A stretch of DNA of 64,000 nt, from positions 1 through 64,000 of the forward strand of contig JADJXV010000010.1 in assembly GCA_016720145.1 (NCBI GenBank), written 5' to 3'. This DNA comes from Ignavibacteria bacterium. Lineage in GTDB: Bacteria; Bacteroidota; Ignavibacteria; Kapaibacteriales; UBA961. The notes beneath the pieces are model-generated. The model was not told the origin of the DNA. It saw only the letters and a program-made list of their open reading frames with translations, and ran no database searches. How positions within the stretch are numbered: the first letter of the stretch is position 1; the number at the start of each line of letters is the position of its first letter. Below, in pieces: positions 26,965 to 34,657 of the stretch. A program made the translations under genes and the position numbers.

Positions 26965-28880
26965 TATTTATAACTCCTTGTAGCTAAATGAACATTGTCA
27001 AAGGTCAATTCTTCTTTATGACGGATCGGCTTCTTGCCGTAGCCATCATATTCCCATACAGCAGCATGACAGAATTTGGCATCATTGCGCAGCGCTTCGC
27101 CGTCTTCGGTCTGATATTCTGAACGGAAATGACCGCCGCACGACTCTTCACGTTCTAACGCGTCATAACACATAAGTTCAGCAAATTCAAGGAAATCAGC
27201 CACTCGTCCCGCATGCTCAAGCGATTGATTGAGTTCTTCTCCACTACCGGAGACACGAACATTTTTCCAGAATTCTTCACGCAGCTCAGGAATTCGTTGC
27301 AACGCTTCTTTCAAGCTTTTTTCGGTCCGTGCCATACCGCATTTATCCCACATGAGCAGGCCGAGTTCGCGGTGGAAGGAATTCGTCGAGCGCTTACCAT
27401 TAATCGAGAGGAAACGTTTGGTTTGATTGGTGACTTCCTCTTCAACCTTTTTAAATTCAGGATGTTCGGTTGTCACTTTATCGAGTTTATTACTTGCGAG
27501 ATAATGTCCGAGTGTGTAAGGAATGACGAAATATCCATCGGCAAGACCTTGCATGAGTGCGCTTGCACCAAGACGATTCGCGCCGTGATCGGAGAAATTC
27601 GCTTCGCCCAACACATGCAATCCCGGTATGGTGCTCATCAGGTTGTAATCTACCCACAAGCCGCCCATTGTATAGTGTGGAGCAGGATAAATTCTCATCG
27701 GCGTTTTGTAAGGATTCTCACCCGTGATACGTTCGTACATTTCAAACAGATTGCCGTAGCGTTCGGCGATGGTTGCTTCACTCAGGCGATGAATGGAATC
27801 TGCAAAGTCGAGATACACACCAAAACCGCTATGCCCTACGCCACGACCTTCGTCGCAAGCTTCTTTAGCAGCGCGACTTGCGATATCACGAGGCGAGAGA
27901 TTACCAAAACTCGGATATTTTCTCTCTAAGTAATAATCACGTTCGCTTTCCGGAATGTCTTGCGCTGCACGTTTATCACCTTTGCTTTTCGGTACCCAAA
28001 TGCGTCCGTCATTTCTCAGTGACTCTGACATAAGGGTTAATTTTGACTGATGGTCTCCGCTCACAGGAATACATGTCGGGTGAATCTGTGTATAGCAGGG
28101 ATTAGCAAGCCCGGCGCCTTTCTTATGAGCGCGGTAAATTGACGTCACATTACACGCTTTGGCATTGGTTGAAAGATAGAAAACATTGGCGTATCCACCT
28201 GTTGCGAGAATGACTGCATCGGCAGCGAAGGATTCGATTTTACCGGATACCAAATCACGAGTTACAATCCCGCGCGCTTGACCATCAACAATCACCAAGT
28301 CGAGCATTTCTTTGCGGTTGTGCATGTTCACCGTGCCGGCTCCTATTTGACGGGAGAGAGCAGAATATGCGCCGAGAAGCAATTGCTGACCTGTTTGTCC
28401 CTTGGCATAAAACGTTCGCGACACCTGCGCGCCGCCGAAGGAACGATTACCTAAATATCCACCGTATTCGCGGGCGAAGGGAACGCCTTGCGCTACACAT
28501 TGATCGATAATATTCACACTCACTTGAGCGAGTCGATAGACATTTGCTTCACGGGCGCGGAAGTCGCCGCCTTTGACGGTGTCATAGAACAAACGCCAAA
28601 TACTGTCACCATCATTTTGATAATTTTTTGCTGCATTAATTCCACCTTGAGCAGCAATCGAGTGCGCGCGGCGTGGGGAATCATGAAAGGTAAAGCATTC
28701 GACTTTATAGCCGAGTTCGGCAAGGGACGCCGCTGCTGCGCCGCCTGCGAGACCTGTACCCACGACAATCACCGTATATTTCCGTTTGTTAGCCGGATTG
28801 ACGAGCTTCATTTCGGCACGATGCTTATCCCATTTTTCTGTTATTGCTCCCGCCGGTATTTTCGAATCAAGATTCAACAT
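26964..28880 (-). CDS. sdhA: Succinate dehydrogenase / fumarate reductase flavoprotein subunit
   Basis: 638 residues. The Rossmann motif is VIVVGTGLAGGAAAASLAEL. The sequence HSIAAQGGINAAKN holds the histidine that binds FAD covalently in this family. Substrate-site landmarks are DAVILATGGYANVFYLSTN, QIHPTCIPVSGDH and HYTMGGLWVDYNLMSTIPG, followed by GASALMQGLADGYFVIPYTL. The C-terminal helical part contains CGGHFRSEYQTEDGEA. It oxidises succinate to fumarate in the TCA cycle, or the reverse. TAATG overlaps join it to both sdhC and sdhB. Confidence 0.97.
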   Translation of the reverse strand: MLNLDSKIPAGAITEKWDKHRAEMKLVNPANKRKYTVIVVGTGLAGGAAAASLAELGYKVECFTFHDSPRRAHSIAAQGGINAAKNYQNDGDSIWRLFYDTVKGGDFRAREANVYRLAQVSVNIIDQCVAQGVPFAREYGGYLGNRSFGGAQVSRTFYAKGQTGQQLLLGAYSALSRQIGAGTVNMHNRKEMLDLVIVDGQARGIVTRDLVSGKIESFAADAVILATGGYANVFYLSTNAKACNVTSIYRAHKKGAGLANPCYTQIHPTCIPVSGDHQSKLTLMSESLRNDGRIWVPKSKGDKRAAQDIPESERDYYLERKYPSFGNLSPRDIASRAAKEACDEGRGVGHSGFGVYLDFADSIHRLSEATIAERYGNLFEMYERITGENPYKTPMRIYPAPHYTMGGLWVDYNLMSTIPGLHVLGEANFSDHGANRLGASALMQGLADGYFVIPYTLGHYLASNKLDKVTTEHPEFKKVEEEVTNQTKRFLSINGKRSTNSFHRELGLLMWDKCGMARTEKSLKEALQRIPELREEFWKNVRVSGSGEELNQSLEHAGRVADFLEFAELMCYDALEREESCGGHFRSEYQTEDGEALRNDAKFCHAAVWEYDGYGKKPIRHKEELTFDNVHLATRSYK

Positions 28881-29578
28881 TATTTCGCTCCTTCGATTAG
28901 TTTAAGTGCGCCGGCCATAATTGCCGCAGGTATTGAGAGATACCCTACAAGTATCAGGGCAGCAAGCGCTGCTGAAGCTTTTTTAATCATCGCATTGTAT
29001 TTTACATTGTTTATACCGAGAGTTTGGAATGCGCTCGGCACGGCATGGCTGATATGCAGACACACGAAAGTCATTGCCAGTACATAAGTTATAGTTATAA
29101 ATGGATTTCGAAAGCCGTATATAACCATGGTATAGACATCATGGACCACCCGGCCGTCATGAAGAGTATATTCACCGTGGAAAAATTGCGGCTGAACTAT
29201 TCCAAGTGTATAGTGGAGAAGGTGATAGGTGACAAAGGTAAGTATGGTTAAGCCCGAGAAGAACATCGACCGAGAGGCGAGTGTCGATTGGAGGGATTTT
29301 TTCTTTTCGTAATTAATAGGGCGGGCTGAACGGTTCTTGTCGGCGAGAAAAATCGACGAAATCACATGAAGTACTAATACTACTATCAAGCCACCGCGCA
29401 TTATCCAAAGTAGAGGTCCCAAATCTCGCAACCCTTGCCCGTACGCGTTTATCTTTTCCGGACCTCCAAACATCAGCAAATTCCCTGTTAAGTGGGCTAT
29501 CAAGAACCCCACAATTGCTGCTCCGGATACCGCCATTACGATTTTACTTAAGATCGTAGAACGTAAAAATTTCAGCAT
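28880..29578 (-). CDS. sdhC: Succinate dehydrogenase cytochrome b558 membrane subunit
   Basis: 232 residues from ATG 29578, which has an AGGGGAAA ribosome site; an upstream in-frame start would add 21 poorly conserved residues. Five membrane helices are visible, beginning with SGAAIVGFLIAHLTGNLL. Conserved histidines in helices 1, 2, 3 and 4 (IAHLTGN, VLHVISS, TYHLLHY, LHISHAV) fit two b-type hemes, as in the b558 family. It anchors SdhAB and passes electrons to menaquinone. First gene of the coupled sdhCAB operon. Confidence 0.93.
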   Translation of the reverse strand: MLKFLRSTILSKIVMAVSGAAIVGFLIAHLTGNLLMFGGPEKINAYGQGLRDLGPLLWIMRGGLIVVLVLHVISSIFLADKNRSARPINYEKKKSLQSTLASRSMFFSGLTILTFVTYHLLHYTLGIVQPQFFHGEYTLHDGRVVHDVYTMVIYGFRNPFITITYVLAMTFVCLHISHAVPSAFQTLGINNVKYNAMIKKASAALAALILVGYLSIPAAIMAGALKLIEGAK

Positions 29579-29638
29579 GAATTTTCCCCTATTTATGAAA
29601 CATACGCATAATTGTATCGCGCAAATTACGAAAACCTG

Positions 29639-29646
29639 CAAAGGTA
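29639..29646 (-). promoter_or_regulatory. Candidate -7 promoter element (TACCTTTG) of sdhCAB
   Basis: The minus strand reads TACCTTTG, fitting TAnnTTTG, 61 nt before the sdhC start. There is no clear -33 box. Confidence 0.3.
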
Positions 29647-29941
29647 ATCAAACTTCGAGACTCTTTAGTTTGACTTTGGCTGCATTCTTAATCTCGCTTG
29701 AAGTTACGAGTCATCGTTGAGAAAAATCATGCTAACTATTTAATAAATCAACACGTAATGTTGTGAATTTGGCGTGCTGACTGTTGAATGATTGGGACTG
29801 CTACCTCGATTTGCCGGAGTGGTACGATCTATTGGGTATAAGTTGAAACTTGAACAACTTCTCAATTTTCAATAATTAATTTATTACTCCGATGAGTGAT
29901 TTACATAATAGGAAAAACAAAATAGAACTTTAACAAAAAAT
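29647..29941. other. Intergenic stretch upstream of sdhC
   Basis: About 295 bp between the candidate sdh promoter and the terminator of the fibre gene. It is AT-rich and I see no gene or strong hairpin in it. Confidence 0.4.
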
Positions 29942-29969
29942 AGCCCAAATGTTTGCACACATTTGGGCT
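29942..29969 (-). terminator. Intrinsic terminator of the fibre-like gene
   Basis: An 11-bp perfect stem (AGCCCAAATGT / ACATTTGGGCT) with a 6-base loop; the minus strand continues ATTTTTTG. Confidence 0.88.
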
Positions 29970-29996
29970 GTTCTAGATATCGATTGATTGTATTTT

Positions 29997-32900
29997 CTAA
30001 TAATCAAGTCCACATACGTACCATGTTGTATCGCCATTACTTACAAGATTAATCCATAACAGATTATTGCTACTGAGAGCAGTAAATGTATTGGTTGATC
30101 CTCCGGCAATCTGCGATCCGAACATAGTATCTGCTCCACTCGTCACTACTCTCAACGTATTCGTAGCGAAGGTAGAACCTGAAATATTTATTTTCTTACC
30201 CACACCTGCTGCAGCTGCACTTGGTAGAGTAAAAACCGTCGAACCGGCATTCGTATTTACAACCATTAAATCGTTCGTTACATCTCCTGCCGTTATCTCA
30301 TAATCAGCTGATTTCGTTAAAAATGTTGGGGTATAGACATTCGATGGTGCTGTCCAAACAGGCACACCACTATTTACGGAGAGAATTTCACCGTTATTTC
30401 CTATAGGGTGCCGAATATAATCTGTTCCGTTGTGGTACATAATGTCCCCGGCTGCATCTGAACCTAAAGCTATTTTAGTCCCATCGACTCCGTTGTCGGC
30501 AATTTTCGATGTTATGACATTCCCGTCTGCTATTTTAAGAGCTACTACTGCTCCATTTTGAAGGTCATTTGTCTGCACTTGACCATCTGCAATTTTGGAT
30601 GTTGTTATTGCATTCGGACCGATTTTATTCGTCGATACTGCATTCGTAGTTAAATCATTTTCAACTATACTATTCGTAAGATTCAATTTAGCATAAGCAA
30701 TTGCAGCTGTAGGATTTATATCTGCATCGACTATTGTACTGTCGTCAATTTTGAGAGTAGTGACAGCATCATTTCCCAAAACAGGTGTCGTCACCGAACC
30801 TAAAGACAAGTCACTTGTAAGAATACTTTGCAGCAAATTCAATTTAGAATAAGCGATATCTGCATCCGGAGCAATATCTTCATCGAGAATAGCAGAATTT
30901 TCAATTTTAACAGATGTGACGGCATCATCTTCCAACACAACGGTAGAAACAGACGCCGTTGTAAGGTCGCTACCGACAATGCTATTGGTTAGTTCCAATT
31001 TTGAATAAGCAATAGCAGCAATTGGACTTATATCAGCGTTGATAATAGTACTGTCATCAATTTTGAGTGTCGTGACAGCATCATTTCCCAAAACAGGTGT
31101 CGTCACAGAACCTAAGGACATATCATTTTCAAGAATACTTTGGGTCAAATTCAATTTTGTATAGGCGATACTTGCATCCGCGTCAATATCTTCATCGAGA
31201 ATGGTAGCATTTTCAATTTTAACTGTCGTAACAGCATCATCTTCCAACTCGATGGTCGTAATCGAACCTGCAGTAATATCGGCTGTTATAATACTATTGG
31301 TAAGATTTAATTTGGAATAAGCAATTGCGGCTGTTGGACTTATATCGGCGTTGACGATTGTACTGTCATCAATTTTGAGTGTAGTGACAGCATCATTTGC
31401 AATTTCTACTGTACCGACCGCACTGTTCACGATTTGTGCATTACTGATTGTTCCTGAAATATCTCCACCTACCGTTGCATTCTGAATTTCAGCTGCGAAA
31501 GCAGCTTCAGCCGCTTGCGCTCGCGCAATTTCAGCATTGAGATTAATAGTGAGTGTGTCTTCTTCAGCTTCCGCACGATTTTGTTCGTTATTCACGGCAG
31601 TTGTTAAAGCCGCTTCAGCAGCTTGGGCTCTTGCAATTTCAGCATTGAGATTAATAGTGAGTGTGTCTTCTTCAGCTTCCGCACGATTTTGTTCGTTATT
31701 CACGGCAGTTGTTAAAGCCGCTTCAGCAGCTTGGGCTCTTGCAATTTCAGCATTGAGATTAATAGTGAGTGTGTCTTCTTCAGCTTCCGCACGATTTTGT
31801 TCGTTATTCACGGCAGTAGTTAAAGCAGCTTCAGCAGCTTGCGCTCGCGCAATTTCAGCATTGAGATTAACGGTTAGTGTATCTTCTGCTGCTTGCGCTC
31901 GCGCAATTTCAGCATTGAGATTAAAAGTCAGTGTGTCTTCCGCCGCTTGTGCTCGTCCAATTTCGGCTATGAGATTACCGGTCAATGTGTCTTCGGTTGC
32001 TTGCGCACCTGACTCCAACGTATCTAATTCTGCTCTAAAAGCAGCTTCAGCCGCTTGCGCTCGAGCAATTTCAGCGTTGAGATTAACGGTTAGTGTATCT
32101 TCTGCTGCTTGCGCTCGTGCAATTTCAGCATTGAGATTAATAGTCAGTGTGTCTTCCGCCGCTTGTGCTCGTCCAATTTCGGCTATGAGATTACCGGTCA
32201 ATGTGTCTTCGGTTGCTTGCGCGCCTGACTCCAATGTATCCAGTTCTGCTCTAAAAGCAGCTTCAGCCGCTTGCGCTCGAGCGATTTCAGCATTGAGCTG
32301 TGCAGATAGTGAGTCATCCGTTTCTTGAGATCGAACAATTTCGACGTTGAAAATATCGAGTAGCGAGTCTTCAGCAGCTTGCGCTCTCCCTATTTCGAAA
32401 ATGAGATTACCCCGTAACGAATCTTCAACGGTTTGTGCACGGACAGCTTCAATAATGAGATTCACGACTATTGAGTCTTCTGCGGCTTGTGCGCGCAATT
32501 GTTCTTCATACAGTGCTAATACTGCTGCTTCTTCTGCGGCTTGTGCACGTAATTGTTCTTCATACAGTGCTAATACTGCTGCTTCTTCTGCGGCTTGTGC
32601 ACGTAATTGTTCTTCGTATAAAGCAAGAACTACTGCTTCTTCCGCCGCTTGGGCTCGTAATTGCTCTTCGTATAAAGCCAGTACAGCTTCTTCTTCAGCC
32701 GCTTGGGCACGTAATTGTTCTTCGTATAAGGCAAGGACAGCTTCTTCCTCAGCCGCTTGCGCTCTTAATTGTTCTTCGTATAAAGCTAACGCAATTTCTT
32801 CTTCAGCTGCTTGCGCTCGTGCAATCTCAGCATCAAGTGCAGCAACGCTTAATCCACCCGAATCTTCCCATGTCAGTACTCCGCTTCCATTTGTGGTCAA

Positions 32901-34043
32901 AGCTTGACCTGCCACTCCTCCATCCGGTGGTAAAATTAAACAGTAATCAGCGGATAAAGAATTCGGTGCCTTAATCGACACATTTTTTGCTGTCGTCGAA
33001 GGGTACGCTCCGGCAGCATCAAGATTATTACTAAATAATTTTAGAGCTCGAGTAGTACCATCATTGGACGCGAGCCATAGGTCAGTATTACCAAAAACTA
33101 CCACTGATGGTGTGCTGATTACCATCGAACGAGAACCTGTATTTGCTAAAAAACCTAATGATTTATCTGCTCCTGAATTTAGCGTAAGTCCTTGTCCGCC
33201 AAGAATTACTGAGTAATCTCCGGATGCTGTGTTATCATATCCGCCTAAAATACTCGAATAGTTGCCATTCCCGTAGTTTGAGTATCCACCGACAATTGCC
33301 GAGTAGCTGGAGGTAAGTGTATTATCTTTTCCACTTCCGATAAATGCATACGTTCCGCCAGAAGTGATCGTATTTGTATTTCCACCGGAAATAGCACCAT
33401 TTGACGCCTGTACTTTGTTGGTAAAGCCACCACCGACAGAAGCGTATTGAGCCGATACGGTGTTAGATTTTCCTGCGACAATTGAATTGTAATAATTTGT
33501 ACCGGTAGCTGTATTTAAGTCTCCTCCTCCGATGAAATTCGGCGCAGTAAAGGTATTGGCGAGAATACTCTCACCTTTTAGATCTAAGCGAAGAGCAGGG
33601 GAGAGCTTGTCTATCGTGATGCTGCCATCAGCTATTTTCCGTGATGTAATTGCTCCATCGACTACTGATTCTGCAATAAAAGAATAGGGAACGGAGGCGA
33701 GGGGAATTCGAGCAATTTCACTATTACCATCATAGCTGATACCTACAAAGTACTGTTTGTCGAATTCAAGTGAAGGCGGGAATGGTGTTTTTGATCCGAG
33801 AGATATATTAAAATATCCATCAAAAACGGGCATGGTAAACTCATCCTGAAAAAGTAAAGTACCGTCAAATAATTTATCGTAGAGTCGCAAGGTAATGGTA
33901 TGAATTCCATTGTGAACATGCCGTGAAGTGCTGTCGGTCAATATTCCCTGAACCGTGAAGTTACGAGGAACCTGAGCTTGGATTTGATGAGCTAACATGA
34001 CAGTAACAACAAAAAAACAAAGTACGTAAAACGTAGTTTTCAT
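29997..34043 (-). CDS. Fibre-like exported protein built of head, helical and beta repeats
   Basis: 1348 residues. Signal peptide ends near HQIQAQ (about residue 24). The N-terminal domain (25-130; VPRNFTVQGILTD, IPLASVPYSFIAE) is of a type seen in tail-fibre-like proteins of Bacteroidota. Residues about 187-290 have trimeric-autotransporter-head-like repeats (YSAIVGGYSN, YSSILGGYDNTASGDYSVIL). Residues 408-857 are 25 copies of an 18-residue unit (x-RAQAAE...), and 883-1142 are five copies of a 52-residue unit (NDAVTTLKIDDSTIV...). The C-terminus (about 1250-1348) is beta-rich and ends WYVCGLDY. There is no Por sorting domain, so the export route beyond the inner membrane is unclear. Inferred: a long, possibly trimeric, surface or extracellular fibre used for attachment. 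Confidence 0.8.
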   Translation of the reverse strand: MKTTFYVLCFFVVTVMLAHQIQAQVPRNFTVQGILTDSTSRHVHNGIHTITLRLYDKLFDGTLLFQDEFTMPVFDGYFNISLGSKTPFPPSLEFDKQYFVGISYDGNSEIARIPLASVPYSFIAESVVDGAITSRKIADGSITIDKLSPALRLDLKGESILANTFTAPNFIGGGDLNTATGTNYYNSIVAGKSNTVSAQYASVGGGFTNKVQASNGAISGGNTNTITSGGTYAFIGSGKDNTLTSSYSAIVGGYSNYGNGNYSSILGGYDNTASGDYSVILGGQGLTLNSGADKSLGFLANTGSRSMVISTPSVVVFGNTDLWLASNDGTTRALKLFSNNLDAAGAYPSTTAKNVSIKAPNSLSADYCLILPPDGGVAGQALTTNGSGVLTWEDSGGLSVAALDAEIARAQAAEEEIALALYEEQLRAQAAEEEAVLALYEEQLRAQAAEEEAVLALYEEQLRAQAAEEAVVLALYEEQLRAQAAEEAAVLALYEEQLRAQAAEEAAVLALYEEQLRAQAAEDSIVVNLIIEAVRAQTVEDSLRGNLIFEIGRAQAAEDSLLDIFNVEIVRSQETDDSLSAQLNAEIARAQAAEAAFRAELDTLESGAQATEDTLTGNLIAEIGRAQAAEDTLTINLNAEIARAQAAEDTLTVNLNAEIARAQAAEAAFRAELDTLESGAQATEDTLTGNLIAEIGRAQAAEDTLTFNLNAEIARAQAAEDTLTVNLNAEIARAQAAEAALTTAVNNEQNRAEAEEDTLTINLNAEIARAQAAEAALTTAVNNEQNRAEAEEDTLTINLNAEIARAQAAEAALTTAVNNEQNRAEAEEDTLTINLNAEIARAQAAEAAFAAEIQNATVGGDISGTISNAQIVNSAVGTVEIANDAVTTLKIDDSTIVNADISPTAAIAYSKLNLTNSIITADITAGSITTIELEDDAVTTVKIENATILDEDIDADASIAYTKLNLTQSILENDMSLGSVTTPVLGNDAVTTLKIDDSTIINADISPIAAIAYSKLELTNSIVGSDLTTASVSTVVLEDDAVTSVKIENSAILDEDIAPDADIAYSKLNLLQSILTSDLSLGSVTTPVLGNDAVTTLKIDDSTIVDADINPTAAIAYAKLNLTNSIVENDLTTNAVSTNKIGPNAITTSKIADGQVQTNDLQNGAVVALKIADGNVITSKIADNGVDGTKIALGSDAAGDIMYHNGTDYIRHPIGNNGEILSVNSGVPVWTAPSNVYTPTFLTKSADYEITAGDVTNDLMVVNTNAGSTVFTLPSAAAAGVGKKINISGSTFATNTLRVVTSGADTMFGSQIAGGSTNTFTALSSNNLLWINLVSNGDTTWYVCGLDY
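30618..31397 (-). repeat. Five 156-bp coding repeats (52 residues), two alternating subtypes
   Basis: The units run A-B-A-B-A. A units have TLKIDDSTI(V/I); B units have (T/S)VKIEN(A/S)(T/A)ILDEDI. The higher-order period is therefore 312 bp, visible in the DNA as near-identical blocks near 30738 and 31050. Confidence 0.85.
31473..32822 (-). repeat. Twenty-five 54-bp coding repeats (18 residues)
   Basis: Consecutive 18-residue units without gaps, starting with ARAQAAEEEIALALYEEQ. The six units at the 3' plus-strand side are of the LALYEEQ type. Near 31510-31850 three 108-bp pairs (ARAQAAEAALTTAVNNEQ plus NRAEAEEDTLTINLNAEI) are almost identical in DNA, and a 216-bp block earlier is also duplicated. 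This shows recent tandem amplification. Confidence 0.9.
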
Positions 34044-34282
34044 AATTACCTCAATCGAAATGTGGAAGATATAATCTTATCAGTAAGTTAATGTAGAAGC
34101 AGAATTTGATATTCGAAGGAATGGAAGGCAGGCAAAAGTAAGTATAAAATATAACAAATACAAGTACATAGCAGTATATTTTCTCATTAAGATCTTAGAG
34201 TTTTACTATCCTTTTTCGTCAAGCCCTACAACTGACGTCAATTACTTGCCGAATAAAGACTTGCTGAGGATGAGCCGAATAG

Positions 34283-34657
34283 ACGTTTCATAGGCAAGTG
34301 TTGACGGTCTGTTGGAAAGCAACCGACCGACGGAAACCTACGTAGAGACGCAATATTTTGCGTCTCTACTGTGGATAGCAACGGAAAATACCTATCCACA
34401 GTACGGCTGCGCAGGACGTTTCATAGGCAAGTGTTGACGGTCTGCTGGAAACCAACCGACCGACGGAAACCTGCGTAGATAAGCAATTTTTTGCGTCTCT
34501 ACTGTGATAGCAACGGAAAATACCTATCCACAGTACGGCTGCGCAGGACGTTTCATAGGCAAGTGTTGACGGTCTGCTGGAAACCAACCGACCGGACGGA
34601 AATCTACATAGAGATGCAAAATATTGTGTCCGAAGAGACGCAAAATATTGCGTCTCT
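34283..34657. repeat. 132-133-bp tandem repeat, two full copies and a partial third
   Basis: Copies start at 34283, 34416 and 34548 with ACGTTTCATAGGCAAGTGTT, followed by GACGGTCTGCTGGAAACCAA. Each holds a palindrome of the AGAGACGCAA/TTGCGTCTCT type, and the first two contain CGGAAAATACCTATCCACAG. The third is shortened after the palindrome at the copA stop. The 612-bp gap around it (34044-34655) shows no other gene. Confidence 0.85.
34634..34657. repeat. AGAGACGCAAAA/TATTGCGTCTCT palindrome overlapping the copA stop
   Basis: A near-perfect 24-bp palindrome whose right edge (CTCTAC) supplies, on the minus strand, the TAG stop codon of copA (34656-34658). A related palindrome occurs near 34344-34367. 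Confidence 0.85.

Noticed and set aside
24941..29087. Plus-strand open frames of 199-238 codons opposite the COG2509 and sdh genes
   Set aside because: They lie wholly inside well-supported minus-strand genes and have no domain or ribosome-site support.
31537..32974. Long plus-strand open frames across the fibre gene (263, 186 and 167 codons)
   Set aside because: They are antisense to the 18-residue repeats and are open only because the repeats avoid stop codons on the other strand; they are rich in Ser/Ala/Cys and lack any recognisable feature.
34283..34657. CRISPR array
   Set aside because: The repeat unit is 132-133 bp with no short repeat/unique spacer pattern and no cas genes are present.
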